Below, in pieces: positions 16,269 through 24,181 of a DNA stretch of 64,000 bases. Position 1 is the stretch's first letter. Each line of letters starts with the position of its first letter. Below the pieces are notes generated by a model. That model searched no databases and was not told the origin of the DNA. It was given only the letters and a program-made list of their open reading frames with translations. This stretch comes from CBDFLT01 sp965249225 (GTDB lineage Bacteria; Chloroflexota; Dehalococcoidia; Lucifugimonadales; G963668185), in assembly GCA_965249225.1 (NCBI GenBank), contig CBDFLT010000007.1, positions 186,001-250,000 of the forward strand, written 5' to 3'. The translations under genes and the position numbers were made by a program.

Positions 16269-16910
16269 GTGAGCGGGCCCGACATAGCGATAGTTGACTA
16301 CCAGGCGGGCAACGTGCGCAGCGTGCAGAAGGCGCTGGAGCGATATGGGGCTATAGCGCATATCACCGACGATCCGGGGCGGATTGCGGGTGCAGACGGG
16401 GTGGTGTTTCCTGGCCAGGGCGCCAGCGATCCGTCCATGCGGGAATTGAAGGCTAGGAACCTGGTCGGCTCGATCAGGGATTTCGTGGCAAGCGGCAGGC
16501 CCTTTCTTGGGGTATGCCTGGGTCTACAGCTGCTGCTTGAGGGTTCCGACGAGGGCGTGGAGCCGGGACTCGGCGTGCTGGCCGGACGGGTACGGCATCT
16601 TCCTCAGGATCAGAAGATTCCCCACATGGGCTGGAACCAGGTCGAGTTTCGCGGCGGCTATCCCGTTTTTGAGGGCATAGCCAGCGGCTCGTATTTTTAC
16701 TTCGTCCACAGCTACTACGCGGACCCTGCGAACAAGGAACTAGTGGTAGGCACGACCGTTTACGGGACCGAGTTCTGTAGTGCAGTCGTCTGGAACAATG
16801 TTGCGGCCACCCAATTCCATCCTGAAAAGAGCGGGGCCGTTGGCCTCCGAATCTATGAAAACTTCGTGCGCCTTGTCGGAGAGTCGGGCCGGAGTAGCAC
16901 ATGCAGGTAA
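16269..16910 (+). CDS. hisH: Imidazole glycerol phosphate synthase, glutaminase subunit
   Basis: Class I glutamine amidotransferase that gives ammonia to HisF in histidine synthesis. I use the GTG at 16269, which gives VSGPDIAIVDYQAGNVRSV, the normal HisH N-terminus; the frame is open upstream inside the adenosyltransferase gene. Catalytic residues are Cys in GVCLGLQLLLEGS, plus His and Glu in TQFHPEKSG. The oxyanion strand MGWNQVEF and the HSYYADP segment are also clear. The 213 residues match the family. It overlaps hisA by 10 bp. Confidence 0.95.
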   Translation: MSGPDIAIVDYQAGNVRSVQKALERYGAIAHITDDPGRIAGADGVVFPGQGASDPSMRELKARNLVGSIRDFVASGRPFLGVCLGLQLLLEGSDEGVEPGLGVLAGRVRHLPQDQKIPHMGWNQVEFRGGYPVFEGIASGSYFYFVHSYYADPANKELVVGTTVYGTEFCSAVVWNNVAATQFHPEKSGAVGLRIYENFVRLVGESGRSSTCR

Positions 16911-17626
16911 TCCCGGCCATAGACATCAGGGAGGGTAGGTGTGTGCGGTTGTACCAGGGGGACTACGGCAGGGAGACGGTGTACTCAGAGCAGCCGCTGC
17001 GAATGGCACAGCGTTGGGTTGATCTGGGCGCATCACGGCTGCATGTGGTGGACCTGGACGGCGCCAGGCGGGGTGCGCTGGCGAACCTGGACGTGGTCAC
17101 GTCCATTACATCCTCGTGCCAGGCGGCCGTACAGATGGGAGGCGGAATTCGCACGGTCGAGACTGCGAAAGAGGTGGTCTCGGCGGGAATCGACAGAGTC
17201 ATCATAGGAACCGCGGCCGTAGAAGACCCGAAGCTAATCGAGGCGTTGTACGGAGAGGTTGGCCCTGAACTGCTGGTGGTCAGCGTGGACGCCAGGGATG
17301 GATACGTGGCGGTGCGCGGATGGACGGAGAACACAAGGATTCTGGCGTCAGACCTCGTACAACGGATGGCGGATACCGGGGTCCGACGGTTCATGTACAC
17401 TGACGTGGTGCGGGACGGCACACTCACCGAGCCCAACTTTGACGCCATCGAAGCCCTTACCACTGGATCCGATCTACCCATTATGGCGGCGGGAGGCATC
17501 TCGTCGGTTGAGCATATCGTTCGGCTCTCGCGGATTGGAGTGGAGGCAGCGATCATCGGGACGGCTCTGTATACTGGACATATTGACCTGCGCGAAGCAA
17601 TTGCGGCCGTTGGGGATGGATCCTAA
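16901..17626 (+). CDS. hisA: ProFAR isomerase (phosphoribosylformimino-AICAR-P isomerase)
   Basis: TIM barrel of 241 residues that opens the ProFAR ribose ring in histidine synthesis. The catalytic Asp pair is at MQVIPAIDIREGRCVRLYQG (Asp8) and MYTDVVRDGTL (Asp of the second half-barrel). The phosphate sites are QMGGGIRTVE and AAGGISSVEH. The product phosphate loop IIGTALYTG ends the barrel. It overlaps hisH and precedes a methyltransferase rather than hisF. Confidence 0.95.
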   Translation: MQVIPAIDIREGRCVRLYQGDYGRETVYSEQPLRMAQRWVDLGASRLHVVDLDGARRGALANLDVVTSITSSCQAAVQMGGGIRTVETAKEVVSAGIDRVIIGTAAVEDPKLIEALYGEVGPELLVVSVDARDGYVAVRGWTENTRILASDLVQRMADTGVRRFMYTDVVRDGTLTEPNFDAIEALTTGSDLPIMAAGGISSVEHIVRLSRIGVEAAIIGTALYTGHIDLREAIAAVGDGS

Positions 17627-17653
17627 CTAGCGGTCGTTGGAAAGGTCTGATAG

Positions 17654-18223
17654 ATGCCGAAGAAGTTCGACGCGGACAGCAAAGATATCCTGATGGCTAC
17701 TGACAGGTACACGAATATTGACGTTCATCGAGTGCTGGCCACCATCCCCATCCTCACCTACCATGTGGTGGCTGATGTTGGCTGTGGGCCTGGCTTCTTT
17801 ACGATTCCCCTGGCTAAGTATTTGTTCGACGGTCGGGTTTACGCCCTCGATGTCCAGCAGAAGATGCTGGATGCCACTAACGAGGCCCTGGAAAAGGTAC
17901 ACCTCACCAACGTGGACTTGGTGCGCTCTAAGGAAAACAAGTTCCCCCTGGAAGACGATAGCCTGGATGGTGCGCTGATTGCGTTTGTTCTTCAGGAGGC
18001 CAACAGCCCGACGGCGCTGCTCAAAGAGGTTAAGCGCTGTTTGCGCAAGAGTGGCTGGCTGGCGATTCTCGAGTGGTACAAAGAGGAGATGGAAGAGGGC
18101 CCACCAGCGAAGCGCCGCATAGCCGAGGAGGGGATGCGTAAGATGACCGATAAGCTGGGGTTCAGGTTCACTTCCCGGCAGGACCTCAACCCTAAGCAGT
18201 ACATGCTCGTAATGAGGAAGTAG
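17654..18223 (+). CDS. SAM-dependent methyltransferase (UbiE-like), inside the his cluster
   Basis: Class I methyltransferase of 189 residues with the SAM loop VADVGCGPGFFTIPLAKYL (residues about 39-57), the acidic VYALDVQQKMLDAT for ribose binding, and the post-motif LEDDSLDGALIAFVLQEA. It resembles UbiE/COQ5-like small-molecule methyltransferases that are common in Chloroflexota. It has no known part in histidine synthesis, yet lies between hisA (27 bp) and hisF (23 bp) in the same direction and so is presumably co-transcribed. The substrate is unknown. Confidence 0.85.
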   Translation: MPKKFDADSKDILMATDRYTNIDVHRVLATIPILTYHVVADVGCGPGFFTIPLAKYLFDGRVYALDVQQKMLDATNEALEKVHLTNVDLVRSKENKFPLEDDSLDGALIAFVLQEANSPTALLKEVKRCLRKSGWLAILEWYKEEMEEGPPAKRRIAEEGMRKMTDKLGFRFTSRQDLNPKQYMLVMRK

Positions 18224-18246
18224 CTTTAGCAAGCGAGCGTACGGAC

Positions 18247-19086
18247 ATGCTGGCCAAGCGAATCATTCCCTGTCTAGACGTTACCGCCGGAAGGGTGGTC
18301 AAAGGCATCAGCTTCGTCAATCTGAGAGACGCCGGCGACCCCACCGAGTTGGCCTCGTTCTACGACCGTGAGGGTGCCGATGAGTTGGTGTTCCTGGACA
18401 TTACCGCCACCTCGGATGGTCGGGATATCATGGTCGACGTGGTCAGCCGCGTATCCGAAAAGGTCTTCATACCTTTGACCGTGGGAGGGGGTATCAGGAA
18501 GGTGGAAGATGTCCGGCTGATGCTGGAGGCTGGCGCCGATAAGGTATCGCTTAACACCGCCGCCGTCCAGAACCCTGATGTCGTTGCCGGTGCATCGGAC
18601 TTCTTCGGCAACCAGTGTATTGTCGTCGCCATCGACGCGAAGGCCATAAAGTCGGCGGGGGATGATGGTCCGGTCCGACGCAGGGTTGCCGATGTGGACT
18701 CTCAGCTCGGGCTCGACTCGGGCTCTCGATGGGAGGTTTTCACACACGGAGGTCGGACCCCAACTGGGTTGGACGCCCTCAAGTGGGCCAGGTGTGCGGC
18801 CGAGCTGGGAGCGGGTGAGTTGCTCGTCACCAGTATGGACACCGACGGACATCAGACCGGGTACGACTTGGATCTCACACGCGCGGTCTCAGAGAGCGTA
18901 CCCATTCCCGTGATCGCCAGCGGTGGCGCGGGAGAGCTGGAGCATCTGCGACAGGCGCTGGCGATCGGCAAGGCGGACGCCGTGCTTGCCGCAAGCATAT
19001 TCCACTACGGCACCTTCCGGGTAAACGACGCAAAAAAGTACCTCTCAAGCAAGGGGGTGCCCGTGCGCCCCACACATGGTTCGTAG
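18247..19086 (+). CDS. hisF: Imidazole glycerol phosphate synthase, cyclase subunit
   Basis: TIM-barrel cyclase that combines PRFAR with ammonia from HisH. The catalytic Asp residues are at IIPCLDVTAGRVVKG (Asp11) and LLVTSMDTDGHQTGYD; phosphate sites are TVGGGIRKVED and IASGGAGELEH. At 279 residues it is about 25 longer than usual. The excess is an insert between VVAIDAK and WEVFTHGGR (about residues 138-160, rich in Arg, Asp and Ser), where most HisF have only a few residues. The insert follows strand 5 and is probably a surface loop. Start ATG 18247. Confidence 0.94.
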   Translation: MLAKRIIPCLDVTAGRVVKGISFVNLRDAGDPTELASFYDREGADELVFLDITATSDGRDIMVDVVSRVSEKVFIPLTVGGGIRKVEDVRLMLEAGADKVSLNTAAVQNPDVVAGASDFFGNQCIVVAIDAKAIKSAGDDGPVRRRVADVDSQLGLDSGSRWEVFTHGGRTPTGLDALKWARCAAELGAGELLVTSMDTDGHQTGYDLDLTRAVSESVPIPVIASGGAGELEHLRQALAIGKADAVLAASIFHYGTFRVNDAKKYLSSKGVPVRPTHGS

Positions 19087-19126
19087 GCGCCGCCGAGATG
19101 TCGTATGCCGAGAAGTTGAAGGGGAA

Positions 19127-19744
19127 ATGATGATCCGCTTAGACGAAAAGGGCCTGGTGCCCGCCATAGCGCAGAACGCCGCTACCGGTGAGGTGCTCAT
19201 GCTGGGGTACATGACCCCCGGCGCTCTGAAACGGACCCTCGAAGGTGGAGATGTTTGGTTCTACAGTCGCAGCCGGGCTGACCTGTGGCACAAGGGCGAG
19301 GTCTCGGGCAACTATATGCACTTCAAAGTGGCATCCCTCGACTGCGATGGAGATGTAATTCTGCTTCAGGTTGAGCCCGATGGGCCCATATGCCATACAG
19401 GCAACTCCACCTGCTTTTTCACCCCGTTTAGCGAACTGCCGGAGTTCGAGCATTCCGACAAAGGGCCGGGTATCCTCGAGCAGCTGTACTCCGTGATTCA
19501 GGACCGGAAACAGGAGAGGCCTGAGGGCAGCTACACGGCGGAGTTATTTGAGCAGGGCGTTCAGCGGATCAGCCAGAAGGTAGTTGAAGAGGCCGGTGAG
19601 GTGGCCATCGCCGGCGCGACGGAGAACCAATCGCAGCTCGTTGAGGAGGCGGCGGACCTCTTCTACCACACTCTGGTCCTACTGTCTGCGTGTGACCTTA
19701 AACCCGACGACGTGTGGGAGCGTTTGAGGGAGCGCCGCAAGTAG
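19127..19744 (+). CDS. hisIE: Phosphoribosyl-AMP cyclohydrolase / phosphoribosyl-ATP pyrophosphatase
   Basis: Bifunctional enzyme for steps 2 and 3 of histidine synthesis. The HisI half shows VLMLGYMTPGALKRT, WFYSRSRADLWHKGE, the metal-binding DCDGDVILLQV and CHTGNSTCFF. The HisE half (from about residue 118) shows ILEQLYSVIQDRKQ, then EGSYTAELFE and QKVVEEAGEVAIAG with the MazG-like acidic metal site. I chose the tandem ATG ATG at 19127, which has GAAGGGGAA just upstream; an earlier ATG at 19076 overlaps hisF and adds 17 Arg-rich residues. It is the last gene of the cluster. Confidence 0.93.
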   Translation: MMIRLDEKGLVPAIAQNAATGEVLMLGYMTPGALKRTLEGGDVWFYSRSRADLWHKGEVSGNYMHFKVASLDCDGDVILLQVEPDGPICHTGNSTCFFTPFSELPEFEHSDKGPGILEQLYSVIQDRKQERPEGSYTAELFEQGVQRISQKVVEEAGEVAIAGATENQSQLVEEAADLFYHTLVLLSACDLKPDDVWERLRERRK

Positions 19745-19773
19745 CCTCTCCTCTCCCGGGAGCTGTTTGCCAA

Positions 19774-20676
19774 TCAGCTTCTCAGCTTGGGCGGTTCTTC
19801 CTGGCCGGCTCCACCGTCCGCTTCCACAGCCTGCTTCATCGCCGCAATGGCGACCTGGATTTGGTCGTCGTCGGGCTGCCTTGTGGTCAGTGTCTGGAGC
19901 GCCAGGCTGGGTGCGGCGATCGTCCGCACCAGGGGATTGTTCCCGTGGAAGCCCGTGAATCGAATCGCCTCATAGCTGATGGCGGCTATGCCGGGAACCA
20001 GAACGATCCGCGAGGTGATGAGCCACCACAGAGGGTCTCTACCGATGAAAACAAACACCGCGACCGCCACAACCATCACCACGAACAGGAACGCCGTCCC
20101 GCACCTTGGATGGGCCGTCGGGTACTTCCGAATCTCCTCCACCTCCAGCGGGTCGCCGTGCTCCTGCGCGTGAACCGTCATGTGCTCGGCGCCGTGGTAC
20201 ATGAAGACGCGTCTGATGTCCTCCATGCGCCCGATGAGCAGGAGGTAGCCGAGGAATATGGCCAGCCGTATGGCCCCCTCCGCGATGTTGCTGGTGACGT
20301 CCGACCCGAAGGCACCCTCAAGCGGTCTGCTGGCGAACAGGGGGGCCAAGAAGAAAATCCCGACGGCCAGCAAGAGCGACACGATCATCATGGCGGCCAT
20401 GGCGCCCTTTCCGATCTCCTCGCCCTCGGCCTCTACGTTGACGTTGGCCGAGTAGATGAGAGCCTCCATGCCTAACGACACCGTCTCGATCAATACGACG
20501 AATCCGCGGACCAGCGGGATGCGACGCAACCTTCCCGTGAAAAACGCGTTGATGGGCCGGCACCGGAGGGCGATGGTCCCGCCTGGGCGGCGTACCGCTA
20601 TGGAGGCGTTACACTGTCCCCGGATCATCACCCCTTCCAGCACCGCCTGGCCGCCGTAGGTGGCCTTTCTTTCCAA
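19774..20676 (-). CDS. DUF1385 membrane protein (YqhQ-like)
   Basis: About 300 residues, with the family start YGGQAVLEGVMIRG and a later FMYHGAEHMTVHAQEHG block with conserved His/Glu, then HPRCGTAFLFVVMVV. Four or more membrane helices are visible: near residues 55-75, 92-112, 135-150 and a pair after residue 195. The role of DUF1385 is unknown; it is widespread in Firmicutes and Chloroflexota. It is followed on the same strand by nothing and is preceded by rpmE, a pairing that is common in this phylum. Confidence 0.88.
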   Translation of the reverse strand: MERKATYGGQAVLEGVMIRGQCNASIAVRRPGGTIALRCRPINAFFTGRLRRIPLVRGFVVLIETVSLGMEALIYSANVNVEAEGEEIGKGAMAAMMIVSLLLAVGIFFLAPLFASRPLEGAFGSDVTSNIAEGAIRLAIFLGYLLLIGRMEDIRRVFMYHGAEHMTVHAQEHGDPLEVEEIRKYPTAHPRCGTAFLFVVMVVAVAVFVFIGRDPLWWLITSRIVLVPGIAAISYEAIRFTGFHGNNPLVRTIAAPSLALQTLTTRQPDDDQIQVAIAAMKQAVEADGGAGQEEPPKLRS

Positions 20677-20765
20677 GGCTTCCCCTTATTTAGACTCTTG
20701 GCCGGTAATACAAAACGAGGGGTGAGACCTCTCACCCCTCGTGCAGGTCGTCGAATCGATGAAAT

Positions 20766-20969
20766 CTACTTCAAGTTGTACCGGCGCTTAAGTCTATCTA
20801 CCCTTCCTTCCGTGTCGACGATTCGCTGCTCGCCCGTGAAGAACGGGTGGCACACACTGCACAGCTCCGTCTGCAAAGTCGGTTTGGTCGAGCCCGTCGT
20901 GTACGTATTGCCGCAGGAGCAGGTGACCACGGCCTCGGGATAGTATTTCGGGTGGATGTCCGCTTTCAT
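20766..20969 (-). CDS. rpmE: Ribosomal protein L31
   Basis: Zinc-binding L31 of the C+ type, 67 residues. The start at 20969 gives MKADIHPKYYPEAVVTCSCG; the upstream open frame belongs to rpmA territory. Zinc ligands are CSCG and CSVC, and HPFFTGEQRIVDTEGRVDRL is the family signature. It lies 5 bp downstream of rpmA in the L21-L27-L31 operon. Confidence 0.96.
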   Translation of the reverse strand: MKADIHPKYYPEAVVTCSCGNTYTTGSTKPTLQTELCSVCHPFFTGEQRIVDTEGRVDRLKRRYNLK

Positions 20970-20974
20970 AGGGT

Positions 20975-21241
20975 TTAATCGTCTCCTGACGCGGGGTAAA
21001 CGCTGGCCCGCTTTCGCCCCTTCGTGAAGTGCTCGAATTTGACTGTTCCGTCGATCAACGAAAAGAGGGTATGGTCCCGCCCCAGACCGACGTTTTGGCC
21101 CGGGTGTATTTTGGTCCCACGCTGCCGGACGATTATCGATCCCGCGTTGACCCACTGGCTATCGTAGCGCTTGACGCCGAGTCGTCGGCCGCGGCTGTCT
21201 CGACCGTTTCTTGTGCTTCCTCCGCCCGTCTTGTGTGCCAT
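20975..21241 (-). CDS. rpmA: Ribosomal protein L27
   Basis: Large-subunit protein near the peptidyl transferase centre, 88 residues. The N-terminus MAHKTGGGSTRNGRDSRGRR is characteristic, with RLGVKRYDSQWV, IIVRQRGTKIHPG and VGLGRDHTLFSL following. There is no N-terminal cleavable extension as in Firmicutes. It lies between rpmE and rplU. Confidence 0.98.
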   Translation of the reverse strand: MAHKTGGGSTRNGRDSRGRRLGVKRYDSQWVNAGSIIVRQRGTKIHPGQNVGLGRDHTLFSLIDGTVKFEHFTKGRKRASVYPASGDD

Positions 21242-21252
21242 TCTAATTCTCC

Positions 21253-21996
21253 CTAAGACCGGGTGCTGGTCGAGGACCGCCGTGTCGACGTTTTGGCTGT
21301 GCTCTTGGTCGTACGCGTGGAGGTTCTCTTGCTCGTGCGTCCCGGTGTCGCTTTGGCCGCGCCTTTAGCCGCACGTTTGGCCGGCGTCGTGGCTGCGCCC
21401 TGCTTTGCGCGTCCCGGTGTCGCTTTGGCCGTGCCCTTGGTCGCACGTTTGGCCGGCGTCGTGGCCGCGTCCTGCTTCGCGCGTCCCGTGGCCGCTTTGG
21501 CCGTGCCCTTAGCCGCACGTTTGGCCGGCGTTGTGGCTGTGTCCTGCTTCGTGCGTCCCGTGGGCGCTTTGGCCGTGCCCTTAGCCACACGTTTGGCCGG
21601 CGTTGTGGCTGCGTCGTCCTGCTTCGTGCGTCCCGTGGGCGCCTTGGCCGCGCGCTGCGCTGGCAGCGTGCTTCTTCCGTTTAGCTGGATGTCAACGATT
21701 TTCAGATCGGTGTAAGACTGACGGTGGCCGGCCTTCCTGCGATAGCGGGTCTTGGCTTTGTATTTGAAGACGATGATCTTCTTGCCCCGGCCACGCCCGA
21801 GGACCTCGGCAACCACCTTTGCGCCAGCGACGGTGGGATTTCCAAGGGTAACATCACCATTGTGGGACAGCATCACCACATCGGTGAGGTCCACCTTGGC
21901 GCCCTCGTCGCCTGGGAGCGTTTCCACGCGAATCGTTCCGCCGGGCTGGACCCTGTACTGCTTTCCCCCTGTTTGAACTATCGCGTAGTCGGCCAA
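21253..21996 (-). CDS. rplU: Ribosomal protein L21 with repetitive basic tail
   Basis: Residues 1-105 are ordinary L21: YAIVQTGGKQYRVQPGG, VDLTDVVMLSHNGDV, IIVFKYKAKTRYRRKAGHRQ and YTDLKIVDIQL. After that comes an unusual 140-residue tail made of about five copies of a 24-residue Ala/Lys/Thr unit (TTPAKRAAKGTAKA, then TGRTKQDAA), ending in a Ser/Thr/Arg stretch. It resembles histone H1-like or nucleoid-protein tails and should be very basic and disordered. The start codon is TTG at 21994-21996, with GAGG upstream and a good promoter at 22021-22049. Whether the tail stays on the ribosome or binds DNA/RNA is unknown. Confidence 0.95.
   Translation of the reverse strand: MADYAIVQTGGKQYRVQPGGTIRVETLPGDEGAKVDLTDVVMLSHNGDVTLGNPTVAGAKVVAEVLGRGRGKKIIVFKYKAKTRYRRKAGHRQSYTDLKIVDIQLNGRSTLPAQRAAKAPTGRTKQDDAATTPAKRVAKGTAKAPTGRTKQDTATTPAKRAAKGTAKAATGRAKQDAATTPAKRATKGTAKATPGRAKQGAATTPAKRAAKGAAKATPGRTSKRTSTRTTKSTAKTSTRRSSTSTRS
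21338..21661. repeat. 72-bp tandem repeat in the rplU tail
   Basis: Unit boundaries fall at 21338, 21410, 21482, 21554 and 21629, giving three 72-bp steps, one 75-bp step and a partial fifth copy. All steps are multiples of three, so the L21 frame is kept. Copies differ by scattered, partly synonymous changes. Confidence 0.9.
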
Positions 21997-22020
21997 CTCT
22001 CGCTACCTCGCCAAACGATA

Positions 22021-22049
22021 ATTGTAGCCCCCGTCGCCATGGTGGTCAA
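22021..22049 (-). promoter_or_regulatory. Promoter of rplU-rpmA-rpmE
   Basis: Minus strand TTGACC (22049-22044), a 17-bp spacer and TACAAT (22026-22021). The predicted start near 22014 leaves a leader of only about 18 nt. The rest of the 21997-22343 gap shows no other gene. Confidence 0.6.
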
Positions 22050-22343
22050 GGTGAACATGTCCCCAGGGAAGCCTCAGACTCCTTGACGAGGAAGAATGAA
22101 ACGTGCCCGTTGGCGTCGCCATTAATTGGCCAGTAAACTAACCACTCACACGCCGACTTTCATCTACGGTCACGGAGGGCCAACAGGTGGGAGACTGTGC
22201 GTGTGAAACGGTGCCTAGACGCCATTACGCCCTGTCGGGCGGTGGAGAGAACGTGCTGACTCCAGACAAACACGAGGGTGCGCTGACGGTGTGTCGCACT
22301 CTCGCGGGCCCGGGAGTTCAGAGCGAGCTAGACGGTGTCGGAA

Positions 22344-22484
22344 CTATCCTTTACCGATGCGGAAGACCCTTGTGCCGCATTTGGGGCAGGTGCCCTCTAC
22401 CGCCGGCCGCTTGTTTTTCAGCGTGACGTTCTTCGGATTCTTGATATCCCGCTTGGCCTTGCACTTGAAGCAGTAAGCCTGCAT
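22344..22484 (-). CDS. DUF5679 zinc-ribbon miniprotein
   Basis: A 46-residue protein in a different frame from the longer ORF that covers it. It begins MQAYCFKCKAKRDIKNP, continues with VTLKNKRPAVEGTC, and ends PKCGTRVFRIGKG. CFKC and CPKC form a four-Cys zinc ribbon. The start is fixed by a strong AGGAGGT 6 nt before the ATG. This matches DUF5679, found in Chloroflexota and some actinobacteria. The function is unknown; the fold suggests nucleic-acid or protein binding. Confidence 0.85.
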   Translation of the reverse strand: MQAYCFKCKAKRDIKNPKNVTLKNKRPAVEGTCPKCGTRVFRIGKG

Positions 22485-22588
22485 CGGGGAACCTCCTGAT
22501 TGCCTGGCGCTTTCTCGGAACCTTTCGCACCGGCTGAAGATCGCTCTTTAAGATGGCCAGTGTAAGTCGGCTGCTATTGCAGCTACAC

Positions 22589-22616
22589 AATATACTGGGC
22601 TTGAAGGGCCTGTCAA
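22589..22616 (-). promoter_or_regulatory. Promoter of the DUF5679 gene
   Basis: Minus strand TTGACA (22616-22611), a 16-bp spacer and TATATT (22594-22589), leaving a leader of about 98 nt before the miniprotein ATG. Confidence 0.55.
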
Positions 22617-22680
22617 CAGAGTGAGCTGCTTCTAAAGTGGGAAAGGAGTGACCGGCCCGTCAATCCCCGCATGAGGCCAT

Positions 22681-23634
22681 CTAGAGTGGGTTTTCTCCGT
22701 CAGAGTACTTCAACAAGAACACTCTGTGGGGCTGCCACTGCCCAGTTGAGGAGTTGAAAGACAGGATGGCCAGGAACCTTCCATCCACGGTGTATGCCCG
22801 ACACTCCTCGTCCGGATCGGACGGCTGGGAGAGAGGGACGCTCATCCCAGCGGGGAGAGGGCGCCCATGAGTGATCAGGTCTTCGTGCCGTTTGCCCACT
22901 ATGACCACTCGAAGGTGCTGAAGTGCGGCGTCGGGGCCATAAAGCGCCTCTTCCCATGTGCCGTCGGAGATCTTTTGCTCGGCATCGTCCGGGGACAGCG
23001 AATCCGATATGTGGAACGGTCCGCTCCGGAGCCGGACGAGACTCTTCAGGTGGCCGCCGCAGCCTAGATTCTGACCCAGGTCGTGGGCGAAAGAGCGCAT
23101 GTAAAAGCCTCGGCCGCAGCTAACCTTTATAGTGGCGAGCGACGGCTTCCAGTCCAGGAGATCGATGCTAAATACCTCTACGGCGCGGGCCTTTCTCTCC
23201 ACTTCTATCCCCGCACGGGCCAATTCGTACAGCCGCTTGCCCTCTCGCTTGAGCGCGCTGTACATGGGCGGCACCTGCTTGATCGACCCCTTGAACGGCT
23301 CGAGCGCTTGTTCGACATCGTGGCGGGTTATATGGGAGGCGTCCGACCGATCGGTTACCTGGCCTTCCGAGTCGTAGGTATCGGTGGTTACGCCCAGTTC
23401 AACCACGCTGTCGTAGGCTTTGGTCCCTTCGATCACATAATCCATGACTCGTGTGGCCTGGCCGAAGAATATGGGCACGACTCCGGAGGCCGCAGGATCA
23501 AGGGCGCCCCCGTGCCCCACGCGCTTCTGCCTGCTTGAGCGCTTCATGCGGCGCACCACGGCCATGGACGTTATGCCATGAGGCTTGTTTATGTTGAGAA
23601 TGCCTTCCACCGCACCGCCTGATCGGCTTTTCAA
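22681..23634 (-). CDS. truB: tRNA pseudouridine-55 synthase
   Basis: Makes pseudouridine 55 in the T-loop of tRNAs. The 317 residues show ILNINKPHGITSMAVV, the catalytic region VGHGGALDPAASGVV (Asp nucleophile), AYDSVVELGVTTDTYD, QVPPMYSALKREGKRLYELAR and GRGFYMRSFAHDLG. The C-terminal about 70 residues form a PUA-like domain. GALDPAASG differs slightly from the common GTLDPLASG but keeps the Asp. It is the last gene of the nusA-infB-rbfA unit. Confidence 0.95.
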   Translation of the reverse strand: MKSRSGGAVEGILNINKPHGITSMAVVRRMKRSSRQKRVGHGGALDPAASGVVPIFFGQATRVMDYVIEGTKAYDSVVELGVTTDTYDSEGQVTDRSDASHITRHDVEQALEPFKGSIKQVPPMYSALKREGKRLYELARAGIEVERKARAVEVFSIDLLDWKPSLATIKVSCGRGFYMRSFAHDLGQNLGCGGHLKSLVRLRSGPFHISDSLSPDDAEQKISDGTWEEALYGPDAALQHLRVVIVGKRHEDLITHGRPLPAGMSVPLSQPSDPDEECRAYTVDGRFLAILSFNSSTGQWQPHRVFLLKYSDGENPL

Positions 23635-23753
23635 TAAGCCGTTTCGAAAACCTTATTTGTCCTTACGTAACATATCCAGGCCCCATGCAGCTATTCACAT
23701 CCACTCGGAGCCGTAACCGATCCGCCCTGGAGCTGGGTTAATTTCCCGACCAT

Positions 23754-24119
23754 CTACGGTGCTGGGTCTGCCTCAGGCCCAGGGGCTACCTTTTTGATGA
23801 TCCGAAGGAGCTCATCGCCCTGTTCAATCGAATGATCGATAAAGAAGTTCAGAGATGGGACCGTCTTGAGGCTAACGTACGGCCGCAGGCTTCTGCGAAT
23901 AAAGCCCGACGCCGACTTGAGCGCCTTTAGTGTTTTACGCTTCTCCTGCTCGTCGCCAAGCACGCTGACGAAGACTTTAGCCAATCTCAGGTCGGAAGAG
24001 GTCTCGACCCGGGTGATGCTCACCATCGGATGCAGACGCGGATCTTTGAGCTTGAAGGTCAACATGCTGCTGATCTCTTGGCGCAACAAGACGTTAACGC
24101 GGTCCATCCGGCGGCTCAT
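23754..24119 (-). CDS. rbfA: 30S ribosome-binding factor A
   Basis: Assembly factor of 121 residues that binds the 30S subunit and is needed for 16S rRNA 5' end maturation. MSRRMDRVNVLLRQEISSML is the classical N-terminus. KH-fold strands follow (HPMVSITRVETSSDLRLAKV, VFVSVLGDEQEK), then FIRRSLRPYVSLKTVPSLNF and a C-terminal helix. It sits between infB and truB, the standard order. Confidence 0.95.
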   Translation of the reverse strand: MSRRMDRVNVLLRQEISSMLTFKLKDPRLHPMVSITRVETSSDLRLAKVFVSVLGDEQEKRKTLKALKSASGFIRRSLRPYVSLKTVPSLNFFIDHSIEQGDELLRIIKKVAPGPEADPAP

Positions 24120-24181
24120 ATGAGGAACCTCTTGCTGGGTGCTGACAGAGGGACAGGCGACCGGTGGTCAACTAGAGACGC

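Noticed and set aside
21263..21715. Plus-strand ORF of 150 codons in the L21 tail
   Set aside because: It arises because the 72-bp repeat is open in several frames; only the minus-strand frame joins to L21.
22351..22590. 79-codon minus-strand ORF
   Set aside because: It overlaps the DUF5679 miniprotein in another frame. The miniprotein has the strong SD and four Cys, so the longer ORF is a shadow.
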